Below are positions 15,174 through 21,647 of a DNA stretch of 22,551 nucleotides, in pieces. The notes beneath the pieces were generated by a model. It worked only from the letters and a program-made list of their open reading frames with translations. It ran no database searches and was not told the origin of the DNA. Each line of letters starts with the position of its first letter. Within the stretch, counting starts at the first letter, position 1. A program made the position numbers and the translations under genes. This DNA comes from a virus: positions 1 through 22,551 of IMG/VR virus record IMGVR_UViG_3300030406_006292. The stretch is one strand, 5' to 3'.

Positions 15174-16838
15174 TTATACGTCGTATAGTTGTTGATTTGC
15201 AGTTGTGGTATCACCAAAGTAGGTAAGCACCAGTTCATCTGCTTTATCAAAGTCATTAGTATACGCACCAAATCCAGTTTCAAGTGAAATAACATCTTCA
15301 ACTGAGTGTACGGGAACGTCAATGTGCACTCTTGGCATACTTACATAGAGTCGCGGATCTCCGTCTGTCGCACCACCAATCTGGAAAGTGACTCCGAAGT
15401 CGTTTACAACTTTATCCAGACCTTTTCCAGAAGTTGTCATATCATTGAAAAGATCAACAGAACTTCCTTTATTTACTCCGTCAGTATCAAGAGTTAGATA
15501 GCAATTAAAGTTACCTGTAACTGTTCTACCACCGGTTACACCCTCAATTGGAATATTTACGTTACCCAGTTCTTCTGGAACAAGATAAGTAATATTATTT
15601 GAAATTGTAATATTTCCACCAATAAGAGTTAAATAGTAGTCAAGAGACGGGAAAGCTGTCGAATCAGTAGTTGAAACAATAAGCTGAGTCAAACGATTTC
15701 GAATAAAGTTAGTAGTTGTATCAACACCTGCACCGATGGCTCGTGCTGCTGCACCAGTATCACCTGCAGTAGTAACGAGATAGAATCTCATATCATCACC
15801 AGTGTTGAGAATAACATCTCCCACAGAAGGATTAGTAGTGTTTACTGAATCAGCATTTGCTGCAGTTACAGCGGCTCTGTGATCATCGCCTGTAGCAAAA
15901 GCAGCAGTACCAACTGTATATACACTGCCTGCAGACTGCATATCTACAATATTCTTTGCAAATCCTGACCAGTTAATTGTTGCAATACCATCAACTTCGA
16001 AGTCGATAGAGGCTTCATTAAGTTGAACATTTTGCAGCTTATAAACCATAGGGCTGTCAGTGCTTGTTTCCATTACAAAGTACAAATTACAAGTTGCGAG
16101 TACCGCACGATTTGACTGTCCAAAGTTGATTGTTTGAGAAGCCGGGGTAGGCATAGCTACAACTTCATCAAACTTTGAATTTGTGTCTACATTATTTGTT
16201 CGGAAAAATGCAGTTGGACTCCCAGAATCTATTGTGCCAGTCGTAACTGTAATAGTTCCTGTACCATCTCCAATCATTGAAGCAGGAATTATAAAAGTTT
16301 TACCTGTAGTATATCCTTCACCAGCACTAACTACTCTTGCTGCGGAGGCAGTTCCTGCGGCATTTACTTCTATTTGAAGAGTAACTCCTTCCCCATCATG
16401 AGTTCCAGTAACCAAAGCATCATCAGTGTCAATAATATAAGTTCCTGTAGTTCTATCTGTAGCACTATCAGTTGCAAGAGTAACTGTTTGAACAGCGCCT
16501 TGAGAAGATACTGTACCATATGTATCAGCACCTGCCATTACAGCCCAAAGAGCTTCTTCTACTGCGTGGTGCTCAGTGCCACCATCACTTGCTGAGGTCG
16601 TATAAAAAGGACGGACATAAGTACTAAAAGAAAACTCTGCCGGAGCAAGAGAATCTGTAAAGAGTCGTCGACCTCGACGGCTAATTCCATCTGCACCCTG
16701 CATTTCTGACAAAGTGATATCAGATGTATTAGTAGACTGTGAGAAACTAAATCCATCTAGTATAGGGATTTCCCACATTTTACTATTAAACTCCATGTAG
16801 AGTTTCGAGTCTCTACTAAAGTATAGTTGTTGTGCCAT
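15174..16838 (-). CDS. Major tail tube protein with inserted beta domain (554 aa)
   Basis: Subunit of the tail tube. ATG at 16838 with AGGAG 7 nt upstream. The N-terminus (MAQQLYFSRDSKLYMEF, then IPILDGFSFSQSTNTSDITL and ADGISRRGRRLFTDSLAPAE at 49-68) and the C-terminal strands are of the kind seen in siphophage tube proteins of marine phages, and the position between tail terminator and chaperones fits. It is much longer than typical tube proteins (150-250 aa). Residues about 115-205 look like an inserted Gly/Thr-rich beta domain (SAGEGYTTGKTFIIPASMIG, then GDGTGTITVTT), a module common in phage virion proteins and likely exposed on the tail surface. Its own terminator and higher GC than its neighbours fit high expression. 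The family call rests on pattern and context. Confidence 0.85.
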   Translation of the reverse strand: MAQQLYFSRDSKLYMEFNSKMWEIPILDGFSFSQSTNTSDITLSEMQGADGISRRGRRLFTDSLAPAEFSFSTYVRPFYTTSASDGGTEHHAVEEALWAVMAGADTYGTVSSQGAVQTVTLATDSATDRTTGTYIIDTDDALVTGTHDGEGVTLQIEVNAAGTASAARVVSAGEGYTTGKTFIIPASMIGDGTGTITVTTGTIDSGSPTAFFRTNNVDTNSKFDEVVAMPTPASQTINFGQSNRAVLATCNLYFVMETSTDSPMVYKLQNVQLNEASIDFEVDGIATINWSGFAKNIVDMQSAGSVYTVGTAAFATGDDHRAAVTAANADSVNTTNPSVGDVILNTGDDMRFYLVTTAGDTGAAARAIGAGVDTTTNFIRNRLTQLIVSTTDSTAFPSLDYYLTLIGGNITISNNITYLVPEELGNVNIPIEGVTGGRTVTGNFNCYLTLDTDGVNKGSSVDLFNDMTTSGKGLDKVVNDFGVTFQIGGATDGDPRLYVSMPRVHIDVPVHSVEDVISLETGFGAYTNDFDKADELVLTYFGDTTTANQQLYDV

Positions 16839-16900
16839 AGTTTATCTCCTATGAACTTTGAAAAGACTCGGACGTGAACCTTTGTTCGTGCCGGTCGTTT

Positions 16901-17356
16901 CTAGTATCGAACCTCTATTAAAAGTTCACCAACTCCTAGAGGATCTAATACACCTTCATCAGTATCTATACTGAGGATTGTGATTTGTTGTGTAAATTGT
17001 TCTATTCCAAACCTATCATAGTACCGTAATCGACTATTATCTTCTATTACTGTTTCTACATCTTCGAGTAATTCATCAAGAGCTTCTACTGCATCTTCTT
17101 GATTGACATAACATCTAACAGTAACATTTAAAAATCGATCTTTGTACCCACCGCCTTGGTATTCTCTAGTTTCTGATCCTGCATTCAAGTGAACTGCAGG
17201 AAACTCTTCTACTTCATCCCAAAACTTTAGACGAGGACTTACTTCATTTATTGCAGTGTGAAATATTCCTCGACCATCAATTAAAGCAAACTTATCTGCT
17301 AACGCTTTTGTAATTGCAGCTCTACGACTACTATATTGTCTATTTGTATCACTCAC
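16901..17356 (-). CDS. Tail terminator protein (gpU-like)
   Basis: A 151-aa protein. GTG start at 17356, supported by AGGAG 6 nt upstream; it overlaps the TAG of the preceding gene by one base (TAGTG). The segments FPAVHLNAGSETREYQGGGY, then a RFLNVTVRCYV strand, a Glu/Asp-rich helix EALDELLEDVETVIED and a final GVGELLIEVRY strand match the alpha/beta layout of tail terminator proteins, which cap the tube when it reaches full length and join it to the head. Its position immediately before the tail tube gene agrees. A 62-bp gap follows (16839-16900), in which I see no clear promoter or terminator. Confidence 0.82.
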   Translation of the reverse strand: MSDTNRQYSSRRAAITKALADKFALIDGRGIFHTAINEVSPRLKFWDEVEEFPAVHLNAGSETREYQGGGYKDRFLNVTVRCYVNQEDAVEALDELLEDVETVIEDNSRLRYYDRFGIEQFTQQITILSIDTDEGVLDPLGVGELLIEVRY

Positions 17357-18663
17357 TAGACTCTCCTAGTATAGAATCTTCCTAAAGCCATTTGTGCTGC
17401 AATTTCTCTAATAGAAGCGTCGATAACTCTTCTTGGATCTCTTTCTGGAGTAGCCCAAGGTGGTTTTCCTCGACCTACCTCATAAACTTCATATGGATTC
17501 CTAGCATAAGTATATCCAAAACTTGGAAAACCCTGATTAGTTGTTGATACATCTGTCACTTTAACACTATTTGCAAAACGTCCTGTTCTATTTTCAAGCC
17601 CTGGAGATCTCATATTTTTCCTTACTACTTCTGGCAATCTTTGATTAATCATTGCCATAATAGAAAACATAGATCGTTTATTTTGTGTAGCTTTATTAGT
17701 TCTGCGTGTTCTTTTAGGAGCCACCCGCTTTGCCGTTGCAACACTAGTATCTTTTTTATTGCTTGCTGCTTTTCTGTCCCTTTTCTTTTTTGCTACCGCT
17801 TGCTTTCCAGCTATTATTGAAAAAACAACTTCTTCTGCTTTTTCGGCAGACTCGTCTTCAATTGTATCACTGCCCGGTATTCTAGCAATATCTTTTCGTG
17901 CTAACCAAGTTGCTAGTTCTCTTTCTAAAACTTTACTTACTTGTGCCCAGTCATTTTGTTCTGAGCCAGGAAAGTTTTTTCCTTTTCTTTGTACTAAAAT
18001 TTCTACATCACCAATATATCGAATAGTTTCTCTTCCGCCTTTATTTACTAACTCAAACTGAGCTAATAAGTCTTTATACTTTTCGAATATTGTTTTAAAG
18101 TTTTTTGACTGTATAAATTTTTTACCTAGACCTGCTTCATCTTTGTCTAGTATATCTATAACTTTTTTTAATCTGGCGATACCTACAGTTGTGTCTTTAT
18201 GCAGTCTTTGTAATCCAAAATCAAGTGCTTGCGTAAAGTCTGATCCTAAGTCTGTAGCTGATTTTTTAACTCTGCCTTTTGCTTTTAGAATCTCAAGTAA
18301 CTTTCCTTGACCTCCTTTCTTAATATTTCTAAAAGGGGCTCGGGCTGTTCTAGACTGATGAAATACTACTTTATTTCCATCAGACTCATCTTCCATTATC
18401 GCAGAAATTCTGCTTCTTGCTAAACTCTGTTTTAAGCCTCTTAAAGCTGCAGAAGCGATCTCATTAAAGTCATTATCAGTTAAAGGATTTTCTTCCCCTA
18501 ATCCTGCAAAATATTTATCAGTAGATTCTATAAAAGCAGCTTTAACATTATATCTAGTTACTACTACTCTCTGTGCACTTCTATCAATTCCTTTTCTTGC
18601 CCAAGTATCGTTTGCAAATTCCAACGCTTCTTTCATTAAGTTATCTAAATGTTTCTGGGCCAT
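17356..18663 (-). CDS. Neck / tail completion protein (HK97-gp10 or gpZ-like C-terminus), 435 aa
   Basis: ATG at 18663 shares one base with the adaptor TAA (TAATG). The C-terminal 90 residues have the pattern of HK97-gp10/gpZ-type head-tail completion proteins: ENRTGRFANSVKV (357-369), YTYARNPYEVYEVG (384-397), then ERDPRRVIDASIREIAA (407-423). The preceding 350 residues are mostly helical, charged and not recognised. Residues 291-330 are strikingly basic (17 Lys/Arg of 40), resembling a nucleic-acid-contacting linker. The family is usually 110-200 aa, so this protein carries a large N-terminal extension, and no separate head-tail stopper gene is present nearby. It may combine several neck roles. 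The function of the N-terminal part is unknown. Confidence 0.72.
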   Translation of the reverse strand: MAQKHLDNLMKEALEFANDTWARKGIDRSAQRVVVTRYNVKAAFIESTDKYFAGLGEENPLTDNDFNEIASAALRGLKQSLARSRISAIMEDESDGNKVVFHQSRTARAPFRNIKKGGQGKLLEILKAKGRVKKSATDLGSDFTQALDFGLQRLHKDTTVGIARLKKVIDILDKDEAGLGKKFIQSKNFKTIFEKYKDLLAQFELVNKGGRETIRYIGDVEILVQRKGKNFPGSEQNDWAQVSKVLERELATWLARKDIARIPGSDTIEDESAEKAEEVVFSIIAGKQAVAKKKRDRKAASNKKDTSVATAKRVAPKRTRRTNKATQNKRSMFSIMAMINQRLPEVVRKNMRSPGLENRTGRFANSVKVTDVSTTNQGFPSFGYTYARNPYEVYEVGRGKPPWATPERDPRRVIDASIREIAAQMALGRFYTRRV

Positions 18664-19250
18664 TAAAAGTTCTTATACAAATCAAGTACACGTTTTATGT
18701 GATCTGGAAATGCCACATTATTACGCTGACTTGTGCTTGACTGATTCTGAATACTAGCGCCTGCAATAGAGCGTCGCTCTTTATGTTCATCTTTCAAGTA
18801 GTATGTAATCAAATCAAAAACTGCAAGTTGTAAATCAGAAGGTAGAGATGCATATCCTGCTTTATACACTACACGAACTGATGCTGGGCCACGAGCCCAG
18901 TTTTTATAGCTTTGTCCTGTTGTTCTATACAAACAATCTGTGGACTCATCAAGATAATATTCATGAGCTCCTGTAGTAAGAGTAGTATAACTTTGACTAT
19001 AATTATCTCTCTCTTCTACGGATACAATACTGACAATAGGACTTTCTGTTAACTGTACAATATGTGTTTCCCAGTTTACAGAAATTGTCTCTGTTTTATT
19101 AGTTGAGTAGAAATCTACAAAACTATTTGCACAATAAGTTTTTACGAGTTGACTCACAGAGGGAATGATAAAGTTCAGACGGCTATCATCTTTTGGACTA
19201 TTGATGCCCTCTGCCGCCTTGTAATCATTTAATGTAACTAAATCCGCCAT
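18663..19250 (-). CDS. Head-tail adaptor protein (HK97 gp6-like)
   Basis: A 195-aa protein of the connector ring that binds beneath the portal. It begins MADLVTLNDYKAAEGI and has DDSRLNFIIPSVSQLVKTYC (21-40), the typical N-terminal helices of gp6/gp15-type adaptors that follow short cysteine-poor leaders. The middle contains GPASVRVVYKAGYASLPSD, the conserved V-x-Y-x-A-G-Y-x-x-x-P motif, then AVFDLITYYLKDEHKE, a helix. ATG at 19250 has only a weak GAG upstream and lies 13 nt beyond the T-run of the capsid terminator, with no visible promoter between. Expression therefore probably depends on read-through. It ends overlapping the next gene (TAATG). Confidence 0.9.
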   Translation of the reverse strand: MADLVTLNDYKAAEGINSPKDDSRLNFIIPSVSQLVKTYCANSFVDFYSTNKTETISVNWETHIVQLTESPIVSIVSVEERDNYSQSYTTLTTGAHEYYLDESTDCLYRTTGQSYKNWARGPASVRVVYKAGYASLPSDLQLAVFDLITYYLKDEHKERRSIAGASIQNQSSTSQRNNVAFPDHIKRVLDLYKNF

Positions 19251-19262
19251 AAATTAACTCGT

Positions 19263-19290
19263 AAAAACTTGGGGCGGCGTACCGCCCCAG
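19263..19290 (-). terminator. Intrinsic terminator after the major capsid gene
   Basis: GGGGCGG and CCGCCCC (19271-19288) form a perfect 7-bp GC stem with a 4-base loop (TACG on the minus strand), extended by a T-A pair, and followed on the minus strand by AAG and five T (19267-19263). The capsid stop is 40 nt upstream. It should end most capsid mRNA and reduce read-through into the neck genes. Confidence 0.88.
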
Positions 19291-19293
19291 GCC

Positions 19294-19340
19294 AACTAGA
19301 AGAAGTATTTCTTCCAGTTTAAACTCTATCTTACTGGAAG
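19294..19340 (-). repeat. Overlapping alternative hairpins at the capsid mRNA 3' end
   Basis: Two inverted repeats share one arm. The first pairs CTTCCAGT (19311-19318) with ACTGGAAG (19333-19340), spanning the capsid stop codon. The second pairs AACTAGAAGAA (19294-19304) with TTCTTCCAGTT (19309-19319), with one mismatch and a 4-nt loop. Both cannot form at once. They lie just before the terminator at 19263-19290. Confidence 0.6.
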
Positions 19341-20752
19341 GGCCAGCGGATAGAAGGCTTGTTAGCGCCAGAATTAGCAACCAACTCATTAAAGCCAAGA
19401 GACTGAGTTGCGACCAGTACGGTACGCTGCTCTTTGACGATGTAGTCGGTTTCTACGTTGACACCACGGAGACGCGGAGCCACATAGTTCGGCATATAAA
19501 CAGCCAGAGCTGCAGTCGTAGTTGCTGCACCAGCAGCACCAAGGTTCTGAGCCAGTTGATCAGTAGCGATCACGGGTGAACCGAAGACCGTACCAACCAT
19601 ACCGGTGAGTTTGGTTGCCAGATCGGAACCAACTTCAGTAACGTCGGTGAAGCCAGAAGCATCAATCAGCTCGTAATAGCAATCAGTCGGTACGATATAC
19701 GCGACTTGAGAAGCCTCGAGACCATACTTGCCCATTTCCTTACGCATTGCGAGAAGGTTAGCAGGAGTAACTTCGTCAGTACCAGAAGCATCCAGGGCAG
19801 TCTGAGCAGATGCAGTAGCATAACCGTTAGTGTCGTCAGTACCAGAAGCACCTACGAGACCAGTGGTGTAGCCGCCAGAGTTACCAACAAGGATGGCCTT
19901 GTCGATAGCGATAGCGTGTGCACGAGCCAGAGCTGAAGTAATCATAGGCAGTACTGAAAGAACGATTTGCTCGTCCGTGTCGTTCGTGATGAACGTACTA
20001 GAAATCAGTCGATGCGCTTGCAAGATTACCTGATTGATGTTATAGTTGTTGTCACTTGCGCCAGCCTCTTCGAGGTTGTTAGCAGCAACATCCGCACCCG
20101 TAGCAGCCCAGTTTGCAGGCTCAGTATCGGGAGCGATCGGCAGTACAGTAGCGCCAGAAGTAACATTGATCTCTCGGAAGAGAGGAGCAATCTTCTGTGC
20201 TTGACGTACTTCTTCTTCAAACTGGGTTGATACGACAACGTCGATACCAGCTGAAGTAGTAGCCGTGTAAGTAATTTCTGCCTTCTCAAGCAGGTCACGA
20301 CCATAGTCAGTGTCCCAACCCTTACGAGTAATTTTGCCGAGAATGTGAGCAGAGAGGAGATCCTTAGCGATGGGCTTCAGATCACCGGGAGCCTTACGGC
20401 CAGAGAAGTCACGCTTGCTGTTACGCATGGCTTCGAGTTCAGCAGACTTCTCTTCAAGATCAGTCTTGTACTTGTTAAGAATTTCAGTAGTATCCGCTTC
20501 CTTAGCTTCAAACTCTTTCTGCAGATCAGCCATCAGGCGCTCAGCACCAGACTCAACGCCTACTTTGATAGCAGACTGAACTTCTTCTTCTTGAGCAGCT
20601 TTAGCCATTTCGGCCTCTTCTGCTTCCTTACGAGCAGCTTCAGCAGCTGCTTTTTCTTCGGCCTGCTTCATTGCAATCTTAGCAGCAGTTTCCTCTGCTA
20701 CTTTCTTAGCAAAAGCATCCAGGTCGATTTCGGGAGTTTGTACTTCCGACAT
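19331..20752 (-). CDS. Major capsid protein from nested internal start (473 aa)
   Basis: Within the 675-codon frame, ATG at 20752 (residue 203, MSEVQTPEIDLDAFAKK) is preceded by AAAAGGAG with 6 nt spacing, the best ribosome-binding site in this region. From here on the GC content and codon choice change sharply. The product would be scaffold domain (first 110 residues) plus HK97-fold capsid shell, 473 aa, somewhat longer than the 385-aa HK97 gp5 precursor because of its long helical delta domain. This start would give hundreds of capsid subunits per virion without equal amounts of protease. Whether it is used is inferred from sequence alone. Confidence 0.8.
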   Translation of the reverse strand: MSEVQTPEIDLDAFAKKVAEETAAKIAMKQAEEKAAAEAARKEAEEAEMAKAAQEEEVQSAIKVGVESGAERLMADLQKEFEAKEADTTEILNKYKTDLEEKSAELEAMRNSKRDFSGRKAPGDLKPIAKDLLSAHILGKITRKGWDTDYGRDLLEKAEITYTATTSAGIDVVVSTQFEEEVRQAQKIAPLFREINVTSGATVLPIAPDTEPANWAATGADVAANNLEEAGASDNNYNINQVILQAHRLISSTFITNDTDEQIVLSVLPMITSALARAHAIAIDKAILVGNSGGYTTGLVGASGTDDTNGYATASAQTALDASGTDEVTPANLLAMRKEMGKYGLEASQVAYIVPTDCYYELIDASGFTDVTEVGSDLATKLTGMVGTVFGSPVIATDQLAQNLGAAGAATTTAALAVYMPNYVAPRLRGVNVETDYIVKEQRTVLVATQSLGFNELVANSGANKPSIRWPFQ

Positions 20753-21358
20753 TTTCATCTCCTTTTGGGCTTTTGTAACCCCGTCCGGTGTGTCACTAGC
20801 TACCGATGAATTTTCATCCTTAGCCAGAGACTGACCGGCTAGATCTACACTATTTTTGAAAGTTTTCTTAAAATCTTCATATTCTTCCATAGAATCAAAA
20901 GACTTTGAGAGCGAGAAAGTTGCTGCTTGATTGCAAGGTACCGATACAACTGATACTTCAAACAACTCAGCATCCTTTATCTTTAATCCGTCAGTTTCCT
21001 CCAGGTAATCAGCATCCTTGACTCGAAAACCGACGGAGAAAGCTCCAAGGATACCTTCTTTAACTAGTTCTGCTACATGATCGGGAGCAGACTTAGAAAT
21101 TTTTGCTTTAAGCTCAAGACCGTTATCATTAACTTTTAGTCCTGTAGCTCTGCCAATAGGCTTATTATAATCATGATTGAATAAAATAATTGGATTCTTT
21201 TCAAAGTTTGAAAGACCACCTTTTGTCCATGCTTCGGCTGCAATTACATCACCAGCACGGTCAGTATCGTGAGTACTGGCCATTCCACAGATGTGGACGC
21301 CGCCATCGTCCTCTTCAAAAGCTTTGAAAGTAGAAGTAAGATTAAATATCTTTTCCAT
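19331..21358 (-). CDS. Prohead protease-scaffold-major capsid fusion protein (675 aa)
   Basis: A single uninterrupted frame. Residues 1-150 are an HK97-gp4-type prohead protease (U35/S78): GMASTHDTDRAGDVI, His62 in ILFNHDYNKPIGRA, Ser108 in LGAFSVGFRVKD and the ELFEVSVVSVP strand (131-141). Residues 150-202 are a polar linker. Residues 212-312 form an Ala/Glu/Lys-rich coiled coil, the delta-type scaffold domain, which the protease would remove after assembly. From about 325 onward is the HK97-fold capsid protein, with AIAIDKAILVGNSGG and a C-terminal VAPRLRGVNVETDYIVKEQR segment. ATG at 21358 has AGGA 7 nt upstream and overlaps the preceding gene by 17 bases. No stop codon or frameshift separates protease from capsid, unlike HK97, where they are separate genes. 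The fused form would carry the protease into the procapsid (inference). Confidence 0.93.
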   Translation of the reverse strand: MEKIFNLTSTFKAFEEDDGGVHICGMASTHDTDRAGDVIAAEAWTKGGLSNFEKNPIILFNHDYNKPIGRATGLKVNDNGLELKAKISKSAPDHVAELVKEGILGAFSVGFRVKDADYLEETDGLKIKDAELFEVSVVSVPCNQAATFSLSKSFDSMEEYEDFKKTFKNSVDLAGQSLAKDENSSVASDTPDGVTKAQKEMKMSEVQTPEIDLDAFAKKVAEETAAKIAMKQAEEKAAAEAARKEAEEAEMAKAAQEEEVQSAIKVGVESGAERLMADLQKEFEAKEADTTEILNKYKTDLEEKSAELEAMRNSKRDFSGRKAPGDLKPIAKDLLSAHILGKITRKGWDTDYGRDLLEKAEITYTATTSAGIDVVVSTQFEEEVRQAQKIAPLFREINVTSGATVLPIAPDTEPANWAATGADVAANNLEEAGASDNNYNINQVILQAHRLISSTFITNDTDEQIVLSVLPMITSALARAHAIAIDKAILVGNSGGYTTGLVGASGTDDTNGYATASAQTALDASGTDEVTPANLLAMRKEMGKYGLEASQVAYIVPTDCYYELIDASGFTDVTEVGSDLATKLTGMVGTVFGSPVIATDQLAQNLGAAGAATTTAALAVYMPNYVAPRLRGVNVETDYIVKEQRTVLVATQSLGFNELVANSGANKPSIRWPFQ
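20752..20766 (-). promoter_or_regulatory. Internal ribosome-binding site for the nested capsid start
   Basis: AAAAGGAG (20766-20759) lies 6 nt before ATG at 20752 on the minus strand. A nearer in-frame ATG at 20758 directly abuts the GGAG and is too close to be used. The site decides the probable start of the separate capsid protein. Confidence 0.75.
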
Positions 21359-21647
21359 CTTCTTTTCCTGTTTTCTTAGCCAGCTTCTCTAAGGGTGTTT
21401 CTTCCTTCTTAGGTTCGGGGGCTGGTTCAATACCGTGAATGGTATTCCACAGTTCGGGTTCATACTTCTCAATCCATTTTACTGCTAAAGTATAAGAGCC
21501 CATTACTTTTACAATTTCTTTCATGGTAAGATGTTTTGGACGATCTGAAACACGCTTGTATTCTGGTGCTCTTACTACTCTACCTTTTTCGGCAAAATAT
21601 AGTCCTAGTTCTCTTACTAACTTATGTTTTCTATTCCTCGTTATCAT
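21342..21647 (-). CDS. Small basic protein of unknown function between portal and protease
   Basis: A 101-aa gene with ATG at 21647. It overlaps the portal end and the protease start by 17 bases each, so it is embedded in a coupled operon and unlikely to be spurious. The sequence is Lys/Glu-rich. The middle (HLTMKEIVKVMGSYTLAVKW, then IEKYEPELW) looks like a compact helical bundle, perhaps helix-turn-helix-like, followed by a Pro/Glu/Lys-rich tail. I do not recognise a family. Small genes at this place in other phages are sometimes head components or assembly factors, but nothing here shows which. Confidence 0.8.
   Translation of the reverse strand: MITRNRKHKLVRELGLYFAEKGRVVRAPEYKRVSDRPKHLTMKEIVKVMGSYTLAVKWIEKYEPELWNTIHGIEPAPEPKKEETPLEKLAKKTGKEDGKDI

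Noticed and set aside
15053-15322. An 89-codon minus-strand frame overlapping the end of the tail tube gene
   Set aside because: It runs through the terminator and promoter in the gap and is out of frame with the well-supported tube gene; the translation looks random.
16839-16900. Possible hairpin between tail terminator and tube genes
   Set aside because: Only a 4-bp GAAC/GTTC stem with several mismatches beyond it and no T-run; not convincing as a terminator.
19760-19860. Short direct repeats (tcgtcagtaccagaagca) inside the capsid gene
   Set aside because: They encode the repeated residues ASGTD within a low-complexity capsid loop; the size and number do not suggest a mobile element or array.
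20345-20809. Plus-strand open frames opposite the capsid scaffold region
   Set aside because: Ser/Phe/Leu-rich translations mirror the Glu/Lys/Ala coiled coil on the other strand; no initiation signal and no recognisable protein.
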